Positions 1 to 5,513 are shown, counted from the first letter of the stretch. The stretch: DNA of 5,513 nt from Holosporales bacterium (GCA_003542655.1 DPKF01000177.1:1-5513); one strand, 5' to 3'. The notes: a model not told the origin generated them from the sequence alone. A program made the numbers and translations.

Positions 1-624
1 TAAAAGTATAGGCTCTAAAAATTCACCTATAGCATCAATTGTATAATTGTCTATACCGTGTCCAAGGCCTGGCCTTGATAAAGTTTCAACAGGAAAACCA
101 TCCCGTTCTAACATCATTTGTGAAAAATCCATAGTGGAAAAAGGAACAATCATATCATGTGTACCATGGACCAACAGTACGGGGGTTTCGTTTTCAACTT
201 CAGGTTCACCAGGTTTAACCCACATGCCAGATAAACCAACAACTGCAGCAAGCGGTCTGTGATAAAGGCTAGCAAGCGCCATCATACAACCTTGGCTAAA
301 GCCAACCAAAGCAACATCTTCATGGCAAATATTATGTTTTTCAACCAGTATATCGATATAATCTAATAGTATTGGAAGCGTTTTATGTATTCCATCTTCT
401 AAAGTGGTGCTTGATAAATCTGGCAGTCCAAACCATTGGTACCCAGGGCCGCCCATTTCAAAGGCGTTTGGTGCATTAGGGCCATATATTGCCGTATTTG
501 GAAGATTGTCAGATAATGTCATGCCAATATCAAATAAATCATCACCACTCGCTCCATAACCATGAAGTAAGATAATAATGTTTTTAACACGGCCTTCTGG
601 TATAAAACTTTGTCCCGTTAACAT
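1..624 (-). CDS. Alpha/beta hydrolase, phospholipase/carboxylesterase family (3' end outside window)
   Basis: This is a serine hydrolase of the carboxylesterase/acyl-protein thioesterase-like family. Such enzymes cleave carboxyl or thioester bonds, probably in the cytosol, since no signal peptide is seen. Reading the minus strand from the ATG at 624-622 gives 208 codons with no stop before the window edge. Visible motifs in order are the oxyanion-loop LLHGYGASGDD (residues 19-29), the family-typical YGPNAP (47-52) and QWF (63-65), the nucleophile elbow GFSQG with Ser110, HGTHDMIVP with the acid Asp157, and GHGID with the base His189. All three catalytic residues are therefore intact. Family members are usually about 210-225 residues, so only a few C-terminal residues should be missing. 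The start overlaps the end of the J-domain gene by 7 bases, and the purine-rich GAAAGAGAAAGAAC just before the ATG could act as a weak ribosome site, so the two genes are probably co-translated. The natural substrate cannot be told from sequence. Confidence 0.93.
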   Translation of the reverse strand, partial: MLTGQSFIPEGRVKNIIILLHGYGASGDDLFDIGMTLSDNLPNTAIYGPNAPNAFEMGGPGYQWFGLPDLSSTTLEDGIHKTLPILLDYIDILVEKHNICHEDVALVGFSQGCMMALASLYHRPLAAVVGLSGMWVKPGEPEVENETPVLLVHGTHDMIVPFSTMDFSQMMLERDGFPVETLSRPGLGHGIDNYTIDAIGEFLEPILL

Positions 625-1226
625 GTTCTTTCTCTTTCTAATAAATTTTTTAAAACTTGACAGGCATTATTTATAGCACGAATATTTTCTTCTGAAGCCT
701 TCGTTTTCTTTAAATCAGGATGATTCCGTTTTACAAATGTACGATAAGCCGATTGTAATTGATCAGATGTGTATGGATAAGACAATTTCAAAATGTTTAA
801 AGACTCAAGTTGTTCTTGCGTTAGTTGAATATTATGACCATTTTGATTGTGTGCAAACATCTGAAAAGGGTCTTGATACATATACGGTTGCGTCATATAA
901 GCTGCTGCAGATGCATCAGAACCTATTGCCCAGGTTTCTCTATTCCAATGTTGATCATCGTAAACAGATTGTTGCGCTTGTTCTTCTGTCATCCCGTTAT
1001 AAAAACGCCAAGATGCGTTATATTCACGCACATGATCTAAACAAAACCAGTACCATTGACTGTTATCATGATGATTGGCTATCTGTTGGGCAGCCCGTGG
1101 CGCCTTATGTATACCTTCTTTATTACAGCCTTGGTAGTCACAATACTTATACTGTGGCATATCCGCCTGATGGGTATAATTTTGATTGTGGTTTTGATTA
1201 AACCATGTGGAAATTTTTCTAAGCAT
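618..1226 (-). CDS. J-domain (DnaJ-like) protein with N-terminal Cys/His module
   Basis: This is a 202-residue J-domain co-chaperone that would be expected to stimulate the ATPase of a DnaK-type Hsp70; its client is unknown. The N-terminal part (about 26-80) has Cys29, Cys34, Cys62 and His65 in the order CxxxxC...FCLDH, which looks like a metal site. The adjoining LDHVREYN and later GMTEEQ are hallmarks of a conserved alphaproteobacterial DnaJ-like family. The middle (about 85-140) is rich in Gln, Asn, Tyr and Met and is probably flexible. The C-terminal J domain spans about 143-196, with the essential HPD at 169-171 in KRNHPDLK, followed by an INNACQVL helix. It is not full DnaJ: the Gly/Phe region, the four CxxCxGxG repeats and the substrate-binding domains are absent. 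The first ATG is kept because the N-terminus fits family length. No Shine-Dalgarno sequence precedes it, which raises the possibility of a leaderless transcript. The gene overlaps the downstream hydrolase by 7 bases. Confidence 0.93.
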   Translation of the reverse strand: MLRKISTWFNQNHNQNYTHQADMPQYKYCDYQGCNKEGIHKAPRAAQQIANHHDNSQWYWFCLDHVREYNASWRFYNGMTEEQAQQSVYDDQHWNRETWAIGSDASAAAYMTQPYMYQDPFQMFAHNQNGHNIQLTQEQLESLNILKLSYPYTSDQLQSAYRTFVKRNHPDLKKTKASEENIRAINNACQVLKNLLERERTC

Positions 1227-1232
1227 ACTATT

Positions 1233-1261
1233 ACTATAACGTTAGAAAAGACAGTCGTCAC
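1233..1261 (-). promoter_or_regulatory. Candidate proximal promoter for the J-domain gene (possible leaderless start)
   Basis: On the minus strand, GTGACG (1261-1256, 4 of 6 matches to TTGACA) and TATAGT (1238-1233, 5 of 6 matches to TATAAT) are separated by 17 bases. The -10-like box ends only 6 bases before the ATG, so transcription would begin at or next to the A of the start codon. This fits the lack of a Shine-Dalgarno sequence, but in AT-rich DNA such boxes arise easily by chance. It competes with the more distal candidate at 1284-1313. Confidence 0.25.
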
Positions 1262-1267
1262 TAGTGA

Positions 1268-1320
1268 ATAAAAAAATAATTTAATTATATCTAACTGCTT
1301 GACCTTATGATAAAAAAATA
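1268..1320. repeat. Two identical 11-base A-tract motifs 42 bp apart
   Basis: The motif ATAAAAAAATA occurs at 1268-1278 and again at 1310-1320. The start-to-start distance is 42 bases, close to four helical turns, so both A7 tracts would lie on the same face of the helix. They flank the candidate promoter elements between the two divergent genes. Phased A-tracts can bend DNA or bind nucleoid proteins. Whether they do so here is inference, and two copies in AT-rich DNA may be coincidence. Confidence 0.4.
1284..1313 (-). promoter_or_regulatory. Candidate distal promoter for the J-domain/hydrolase unit
   Basis: On the minus strand there is a perfect TATAAT (1289-1284), preceded at 18 bases by TTATCA (1313-1308, 4 of 6 matches to TTGACA). 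Transcription would start near 1277 and give a leader of about 50 bases. This is a consensus match only. The surrounding AT-rich sequence makes false -10 boxes common. Confidence 0.33.
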
Positions 1321-1331
1321 GTCATTCTAAT
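1299..1331 (+). promoter_or_regulatory. Weak candidate promoter for the small exported protein
   Basis: TTGACC at 1299-1304 matches the -35 consensus at 5 of 6 positions. The best downstream -10-like box, TCTAAT at 1326-1331 (5 of 6), is 21 bases away, which is longer than usual. A TATGAT at 1306-1311 is an alternative -10 but lacks a good -35. A promoter is needed somewhere here because the left neighbour is divergent, but the exact element is uncertain. Confidence 0.22.
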
Positions 1332-1357
1332 ACTGTAAACTTATTTTTGGAGTTATT

Positions 1358-1705
1358 ATGAAGTTTATCTTATGTATGGCTTTTTATTGCAGCATTGCAT
1401 GCGCAAGTAGTGATGAGGACTGGCATGACTGCGGAAAACCAGAAATAGGATCTGCAAATGAACTTGCAGGCATTTTTAGACCTGATCCAGAAGAAAAGTC
1501 TTTAACAGATGAACAGTCTCAATCTGTTCCGTATAATATTGTTAACATACCCGTTAGACAAAATATTGAGGGTCCAGATAGCAATGATAAATACCATAGA
1601 AAAAATTTAGGTTTTTTCTCCAAGTATCCATTTCTCACAAGCTATAAATTTGTTATACCGTGTCTAACTGTGATCTCCTACTTTATTTATAGAAGGATAA
1701 GATAA
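1358..1705 (+). CDS. Small exported protein with signal peptide and C-terminal membrane anchor, unrecognised
   Basis: I do not recognise this 115-residue protein. The start is well supported: TGGAG (1348-1352) lies 5 bases before the ATG. Residues 1-16 look like a signal peptide, with Lys2, a hydrophobic core and an Ala14-Cys15-Ala16 cleavage motif before Ser17. The predicted mature part (about 17-80) is polar and acidic, with several Asp, Glu, Ser and Pro residues, and contains one cysteine (Cys25). A hydrophobic stretch at about 92-111 then ends in the basic tail YRRIR. The expected topology is a bulk domain in the periplasm with the C-terminus anchored in the inner membrane and the Arg tail in the cytosol. 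It is divergent from the J-domain gene and 109 bases from the acyltransferase gene, so it may be transcribed alone. The signal peptide, ribosome site and tail together suggest a real gene, but no function can be assigned. Confidence 0.75.
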   Translation: MKFILCMAFYCSIACASSDEDWHDCGKPEIGSANELAGIFRPDPEEKSLTDEQSQSVPYNIVNIPVRQNIEGPDSNDKYHRKNLGFFSKYPFLTSYKFVIPCLTVISYFIYRRIR

Positions 1706-1753
1706 TATTAAATGCAGCACTTAAAGAAAATTTAACAAGCAGATGTATATTAC

Positions 1754-1782
1754 TACACAACACCAGAAAATTATTTTATAGT
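1754..1782 (+). promoter_or_regulatory. Candidate promoter for the plsC-hemD-mic60-hemY operon
   Basis: TACACA (1754-1759, 4 of 6 matches to TTGACA) and TATAGT (1777-1782, 5 of 6 matches to TATAAT) are separated by exactly 17 bases. A start near 1789 would give a leader of about 26 bases before the TTG start at 1815. It lies in the only non-coding gap before the four-gene cluster. No operator or riboswitch-like structure was seen in the gap. Confidence 0.35.
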
Positions 1783-1814
1783 AACCTTCAGAAGCTAATA
1801 TACAAATAACTATT

Positions 1815-2525
1815 TTGAACAAAATCAGATCTATAATATTTGACCTTATCTTCTATAGTTTTTCTTGCAGTCTATTACTGGTGTGCCTTCCGTTCATCTG
1901 GATATTTCCACGTGTTTTTTTAGAAAAAATTGGGTATCTCTGGGCAAAAATTTCATTATTGCTTCTGAAGAAAATCGTGGGCTTAAAAATAAATTTTCAT
2001 AATTTACAACACATTCAGCACCTTACAAAAAATGGTCCCGTTATTTTTGCATGCCAACATCAATCTGCCTTAGACACTATTCTCCCCTACTTTTTCCTTA
2101 ATAGATTTGCCCTTGTCTTAAAAAAAGAACTGTTCTATATTCCCCTCATAGGATTATATCATTTACGCTTAAATTCAATTTTTGTTGATCGAAAAAGGGG
2201 GATACTTGCTATCCGTCACATGCTAGACAAAGCAAAGCAGAACATGTCACTGAAACGCAGTATTTTCATATACCCAGAAGGCCGTAGAAATATGCCCGAA
2301 GATCCAATAAATTGCCAACCAGGCATATTTTTCTTATATCAAAAATTAAATTGCCCTGTTATTCCCATCTCTTTAAACACAGGCCTATTCTGGCGCAGAC
2401 GCACATTATTTAAGGAACCAGGAACCGTAAACGTGACGATAGAACACGCCATAAGGCCTGGCATGAACAAAGCAGACTTCATGCATATATTGAATCAATC
2501 TTTTGAGAGAAAAAATATGTTATGA
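1815..2525 (+). CDS. plsC: Lysophospholipid acyltransferase (PlsC / 1-acylglycerol-3-phosphate acyltransferase family)
   Basis: This enzyme is expected to transfer an acyl group to a lysophospholipid, probably making phosphatidic acid from lysophosphatidic acid at the inner membrane. The 236 residues carry the family motifs in order: block I HQSALD (His82, Asp87; HX4D), block II FVDRKRG (123-129), block III YPEGRR (153-158, Glu155 and Gly156) and block IV CPVIPISLN. Block III reads GRR where GTR is usual. A hydrophobic N-terminal segment at about 7-31 is a likely membrane anchor. The start is TTG. No in-frame ATG occurs until deep in the domain, an in-frame stop lies upstream at 1782-1784, and the TTG start gives the expected hydrophobic N-terminus. 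No clear Shine-Dalgarno sequence precedes it, so initiation may be weak. The end overlaps hemD by 4 bases (ATGA). A related acyl-acceptor specificity is possible. Confidence 0.92.
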   Translation: MNKIRSIIFDLIFYSFSCSLLLVCLPFIWIFPRVFLEKIGYLWAKISLLLLKKIVGLKINFHNLQHIQHLTKNGPVIFACQHQSALDTILPYFFLNRFALVLKKELFYIPLIGLYHLRLNSIFVDRKRGILAIRHMLDKAKQNMSLKRSIFIYPEGRRNMPEDPINCQPGIFFLYQKLNCPVIPISLNTGLFWRRRTLFKEPGTVNVTIEHAIRPGMNKADFMHILNQSFERKNML

Positions 2526-3247
2526 CAGCACATTTTGTTATAACCCGCCCACTTGAAAATTGTCATTTGCTAAAAGAAAAGCTACCCTCAAAATTCATAA
2601 CCTATTTACCGGTTATGCGTTACGAGGAAATCAACCATGCATTAGAAATAAAAAATGCAGATGCCTATGATTATATTATTACATCACAATATGCAGCCAA
2701 GATGATTCTGAAATATAAGTTTGCACCAGAATCAACATATTATTGTGTAGGCGCCATCACTGAATATATTTTAAAAAACAACGGTTACATAACACGTACA
2801 TCAAGCACACGTAATGTTTCAAATCTTATCAACGTTGTAAAAGATACACATCACAGCAGGCGCAAATTATTATACCTTTGTGGCGAAACCATAAAACAAC
2901 CCATTCACAATATTCTTGAAAATTATGGTATTCATTGCACACAACGCGTTATTTATAAAACCACACCTATTCAAAACAATTTACACCTTGTTTTAAATGC
3001 TAAAACAACAAAAACTATTGTATTTTATTCCAAGCAAAGTTACGATTTGTTTATTAAAGATGTAACGGCACACAATTTAATTAGTACCTTACAAAAATGT
3101 CACGCTGTTTGGGTGTTACCTGCTTTATCAGCTGAAAGGGCTTTGCACTATACTGACAATGTGTTGTGGAAAAACATAAAAGTCATACACTCAACAAATG
3201 ATTTAGTTCACTTTATTCATAAGGAAAACACCTATGAACCAGTCTGA
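2522..3247 (+). CDS. hemD: Uroporphyrinogen-III synthase
   Basis: HemD closes hydroxymethylbilane to uroporphyrinogen III with inversion of ring D. This is the step feeding heme and other tetrapyrroles, and it takes place in the cytosol. At 241 residues it has normal family length. This family is poorly conserved, but its landmarks are visible: the N-terminal strand FVITRP (5-10), IITSQYAA (52-59, the usual TSxxA), YCVGAIT (74-80, the VG site), LLYLCGE (116-122), VIYKTTP (143-149) and VFYSKQSYDLF from 167, then a closing IKVIHSTNDLV segment. Together these outline the two-domain fold with swapped strands. The ATG overlaps the stop of the acyltransferase gene (ATGA), which suggests coupled translation. 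Its place directly before the Mic60-like and hemY genes supports the call. hemC, a common upstream neighbour, is not present in this window. Confidence 0.9.
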   Translation: MTAHFVITRPLENCHLLKEKLPSKFITYLPVMRYEEINHALEIKNADAYDYIITSQYAAKMILKYKFAPESTYYCVGAITEYILKNNGYITRTSSTRNVSNLINVVKDTHHSRRKLLYLCGETIKQPIHNILENYGIHCTQRVIYKTTPIQNNLHLVLNAKTTKTIVFYSKQSYDLFIKDVTAHNLISTLQKCHAVWVLPALSAERALHYTDNVLWKNIKVIHSTNDLVHFIHKENTYEPV

Positions 3248-4220
3248 AAATAAAAAAATAGAGATGGAAATACCAAGGCTGTCTAAAGCTCTCAAGAATC
3301 CTATAGAAAAAAGAGAGAGCAATACACAACCTCAAGTAAAACAGACTTCCTTCATATTTATTATGATATCCGGACTCGTCATATCACTCGGTATGTTAAT
3401 CGTAATAGTTGCCTCCGTTAAGGTGTGGCGCCCAAAATTATTTCCAGAGATTCAAACAATACAACATCTTGAAACAGATATGAATTCACTTAACCAAACG
3501 ATAGTAGATTTACATAACGATACGAAAAGTAAACAGATTTTAATGAATGAAATTGCATCTTTAAAGCAGGAAATTGATCAGATAAAAACAGATATGCAAA
3601 TTGAAATTGCAGTCCTGAATAATAAAATAAACACTCTTATTTTTGAACAAAATAATAATAAGACTACCGAACCCCTAGATAACAACATTTCAGCAGACAA
3701 AAACAATGAAATAAGCATGGATGCAAGCGTCTTTTATGCTCAATTTTTAGCCGCTCTTGCAGAAGACAAGCCCCTGTTAAAGTTTTATGAACATGCTGGA
3801 AAATTGAACTTATCAGATGAATTCAAAGATATTATTGCTAACATTAGAAAAATAAACTTTGAAAAAATAAAATCAAATGAAGAATTACTAGCTGAATTCG
3901 ACCAAATGCAGCGTGATATTTTAAAAGATACCATGGTCACATCAAATGCACAAAAAGGTAAGAATGGTCTTATAAAAAGCATTACAGGTAATATTCAAAT
4001 AAGAAATAGCCAGCAACCAAACAGAATGCAATTAAAAAAAGACTTCATAAAAGCTAAGCGGCTTTTTGATCAAGATGACGTTAAGAGTGCAATAGACATA
4101 TTAAAATCTTATGCACACCATAAAGATGTAGATAACTGGATTAAACATGCAAAAGAAAAAATAGAACATGATGAAGCCATCCAAAATGTTAGAAAATTTA
4201 AAGGGCCTTACAGTCAATGA
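3234..4220 (+). CDS. mic60: Mitofilin/Mic60-like inner-membrane coiled-coil protein
   Basis: This 328-residue protein has the architecture of bacterial mitofilin-family proteins. It has a short cytosolic, charged N-terminus (1-38), one transmembrane helix (about 39-62), a long coiled coil (about 73-139, with regular Leu/Ile spacing) and a linker. An alpha-helical C-terminal domain follows from about 165 (FYAQFLAALAEDKPL onward) to 320, and its ending resembles the mitofilin signature (GDL-like region, then an AxxW-type helix, here VDNWIKHAKEKI). Mitochondrial Mic60 shapes cristae junctions, and alphaproteobacterial homologues affect intracytoplasmic membranes and envelope contacts. The position between hemD and hemY is the known alphaproteobacterial location. 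AAGGA (3221-3225) lies 8 bases before the ATG, which supports a start inside hemD with a 14-base overlap. In the same genomic position some annotations use hemX, but no methyltransferase domain is present. Confidence 0.75.
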   Translation: MNQSENKKIEMEIPRLSKALKNPIEKRESNTQPQVKQTSFIFIMISGLVISLGMLIVIVASVKVWRPKLFPEIQTIQHLETDMNSLNQTIVDLHNDTKSKQILMNEIASLKQEIDQIKTDMQIEIAVLNNKINTLIFEQNNNKTTEPLDNNISADKNNEISMDASVFYAQFLAALAEDKPLLKFYEHAGKLNLSDEFKDIIANIRKINFEKIKSNEELLAEFDQMQRDILKDTMVTSNAQKGKNGLIKSITGNIQIRNSQQPNRMQLKKDFIKAKRLFDQDDVKSAIDILKSYAHHKDVDNWIKHAKEKIEHDEAIQNVRKFKGPYSQ

Positions 4221-5491
4221 CCTTATTAAAAACGCTTAAAACAACCATATTACTCGCCATTCTTGCCTTAGTTATCATAGCGGTTACAACTTATACAGGT
4301 ATGGCAACCTTGGAAGTGAATAATGCAGTTATAGAAATGCCGATTTCTTATCTTATAGTTGGTTTAATCGGCAGTTTTCTATTCCTATTAATATGCGCTA
4401 GCTTATGGAAAAATCTGTGGGCAATTCCGGAAAAATACCAACAATTTTTGAAAAAAAAACAAACAGAAAAAGCGTTGAACTTGATTATAGAAGGGCTTAC
4501 AGCAGTAAGTGCACGCCAACCAACAGAGGCATTAAACCTTGCCGAGCAAGCATTCTCACTAACCCCAAAAAACCTGCTCATGCTTGTCATTAATGCTTTT
4601 GCAGCACAGCAAGCAAACCAACAAGACAAAGCGTTAACATTGTTCAATCAAATGATGAAAGAAGAACGATTACGTTTTCTTGCAACACTTGGCCTTATAG
4701 AAATAGCAAAACAAAATAATAAAATTTTAGAAACACAAACTTTATTAAAGAAAGCTATTCACTTACGCCATGATTCAAACTGGCTTATCAATGAAATCTT
4801 AGAAAACAATATAAAATGTATGATTGCTGGTCATACTGTTGTCTTAAAAGATGAAAAATATTCTAAATTAATAGATAAAAAACAATGGGCACATCATGTT
4901 GCGCTACACCATGCGTTTAATGCACAAAAAGCATTGAACCTTAATAATAAGGCAGATGCTAAAATCTGGTTCAAAAAAGCAATAGAAGAACAAGAAGATT
5001 TTACGTGGTGTATTATTCAGTTGGCTAAAATATACAAAGATGAGGAATCAAATAATAAAGCCTATAAATTATTAACTAAATCGCTATCGCATACACCCCA
5101 CCCTGAATTATTAAGCCTGATTGCCGCTACCGGCCCCTTTAAAACACCAACAGAATCCTATCACCATTTTTGTGACAACGTATTAAATATAGATCATCAT
5201 GACGTTTGTTTATTTTTAAGTGCGTTGGCCGTAAATGCACACCTGTGGGCTGAAGCTAAAAAATGGGCAGAGAGCGCTTTAGAAAAGAACCCCACCCCAC
5301 GTGGTGTTCATCTTTTAGAAAAAGCTTGCATAGAATTAAATATTTTGATAGACGCAAAAAAACACTATCCAGATTTAAAAGCAGACACAGCTTGGAACTG
5401 TACAAAATGCAAAACACAGCACAGCGACTGGCACGTACTATGTGCAACCTGCGATGCTATTGATTCTATCACCTACTCTACAACTCTTTAA
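4217..5491 (+). CDS. hemY: HemY-type TPR membrane protein with C-terminal zinc ribbon
   Basis: This belongs to the proteobacterial HemY family, which is not the Bacillus HemY protoporphyrinogen oxidase. Its role is thought to be as a membrane scaffold linked to heme synthesis, and the exact activity is unsettled. The 424 residues begin with two transmembrane segments (about 10-27 and 45-64) joined by a loop, TGMATLEV..., like the HemY_N domain. A largely helical TPR-like region follows (about 80-380; for example ALNLAEQAFSLTP and AKKWAESALEKNP). The C-terminus holds a zinc ribbon, with Cys395, Cys398, Cys409 and Cys412 (CxxC-x10-CxxC) after WN and before DAIDSI. The alphaproteobacterial HemY ending WxCxxC...CPxCxxxDSL is similar, as is the rubredoxin-like tail of LapB. 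The ATG overlaps the preceding stop by 4 bases (ATGA), giving coupled translation. An A9 run at 4451-4459 encodes a KKK segment and could be slippery. Confidence 0.88.
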   Translation: MTLLKTLKTTILLAILALVIIAVTTYTGMATLEVNNAVIEMPISYLIVGLIGSFLFLLICASLWKNLWAIPEKYQQFLKKKQTEKALNLIIEGLTAVSARQPTEALNLAEQAFSLTPKNLLMLVINAFAAQQANQQDKALTLFNQMMKEERLRFLATLGLIEIAKQNNKILETQTLLKKAIHLRHDSNWLINEILENNIKCMIAGHTVVLKDEKYSKLIDKKQWAHHVALHHAFNAQKALNLNNKADAKIWFKKAIEEQEDFTWCIIQLAKIYKDEESNNKAYKLLTKSLSHTPHPELLSLIAATGPFKTPTESYHHFCDNVLNIDHHDVCLFLSALAVNAHLWAEAKKWAESALEKNPTPRGVHLLEKACIELNILIDAKKHYPDLKADTAWNCTKCKTQHSDWHVLCATCDAIDSITYSTTL

Positions 5492-5510
5492 ACCCTAATT
5501 CGGGATTAAA
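5487..5510 (+). terminator. Weak hairpin at the end of the operon
   Basis: An inverted repeat covers the stop codon of hemY: TTTAA (5487-5491) pairs with TTAAA (5506-5510), then an A-A mismatch, then CCC (5493-5495) with GGG (5502-5504) around a 6-base loop. The GC part of the stem is only 3 pairs, and no T-run is visible before the window ends. It may be part of a terminator continuing to the right or may be incidental. Confidence 0.25.
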
Positions 5511-5513
5511 ACG

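Noticed and set aside
47..262. A 71-codon plus-strand open frame
   Set aside because: It is antisense to the catalytic C-terminal half of the hydrolase, whose frame is conserved. The open frame is a shadow.
737..1201. A 154-codon open frame on the plus strand antisense to the J-domain gene
   Set aside because: It lies entirely within the J-domain gene on the opposite strand. The minus-strand frame has clear family motifs (HPD, WFCLDH), while this one shows no domain features and no ribosome site.
1358..1410. Lipoprotein signal in the small exported protein
   Set aside because: Cys15 follows Ser-Ile-Ala, so the -3 position is not the usual Leu/Val/Ile. The Ala-Cys-Ala signal peptidase I site fits better, so a lipobox was not called.
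1630..1705. PEP-CTERM or GlyGly-CTERM sorting signal at the C-terminus of the small protein
   Set aside because: The topology is similar, but no PEP or Gly-Gly motif precedes the hydrophobic stretch.
1706..1814. Rho-independent terminator or structured RNA between the small gene and the acyltransferase gene
   Set aside because: Only short AT-rich inverted repeats such as AAAATTATTTT are present, with no GC stem followed by a T-run and no riboswitch-like architecture.
4348..4647. A 99-codon minus-strand open frame inside hemY
   Set aside because: It is opposite the membrane and early TPR region of a well-supported gene and has no supporting features.
1..5513. CRISPR array, tRNA/rRNA, insertion sequence, toxin-antitoxin or defence module
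   Set aside because: No spaced direct repeats, RNA gene signatures, terminal inverted repeats or transposase motifs were seen. All long frames are accounted for by housekeeping-type or envelope proteins.

Overview
The window is AT-rich by eye, with dense, overlapping genes. It most likely comes from an alphaproteobacterium. Two points support this. First, the order hemD, mitofilin-like membrane protein, HemY-type TPR protein is a known alphaproteobacterial arrangement. Second, the J-domain protein carries the alphaproteobacterial N-terminal cysteine module with its WFCLDHVREYN signature. The strong A/T bias and the A runs inside genes suggest a reduced, possibly host-associated lineage such as Holosporales or Rickettsiales relatives, but that placement is inference only.

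Left part (1-1226), minus strand: a two-gene unit read from right to left. A 202-aa protein with an N-terminal Cys/His module and a C-terminal J domain (HPD present) comes first. It overlaps by 7 bases the start of a phospholipase/carboxylesterase-type alpha/beta hydrolase, which runs off the left edge of the window. This hydrolase has an intact Ser-Asp-His triad.

Middle (1227-1814): a 131-base divergent intergenic region holds weak promoter candidates for both directions and two identical A-tract motifs 42 bases apart. To its right is a small unrecognised gene (1358-1705) for an exported protein with a signal peptide and a C-terminal membrane anchor. A 109-base gap with one candidate promoter follows.

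Right part (1815-5491), plus strand: four genes form a tightly overlapping operon. They are a PlsC-type lysophospholipid acyltransferase (TTG start), uroporphyrinogen-III synthase HemD, a Mic60/mitofilin-like membrane protein and a HemY-type TPR protein with a C-terminal zinc ribbon. The overlaps are 4, 14 and 4 bases, so translational coupling is likely. Apart from HemD, all of these products are expected at the inner membrane, so the operon joins phospholipid synthesis, tetrapyrrole synthesis and envelope organisation. A weak hairpin sits at the stop codon of the last gene.

I found no RNA genes, insertion sequences, CRISPR arrays or attachment sites, and nothing that clearly amounts to a new defence or mobile system. 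The points most worth a second look are the exported orphan, the acyltransferase-hemD coupling and the Mic60-like gene.
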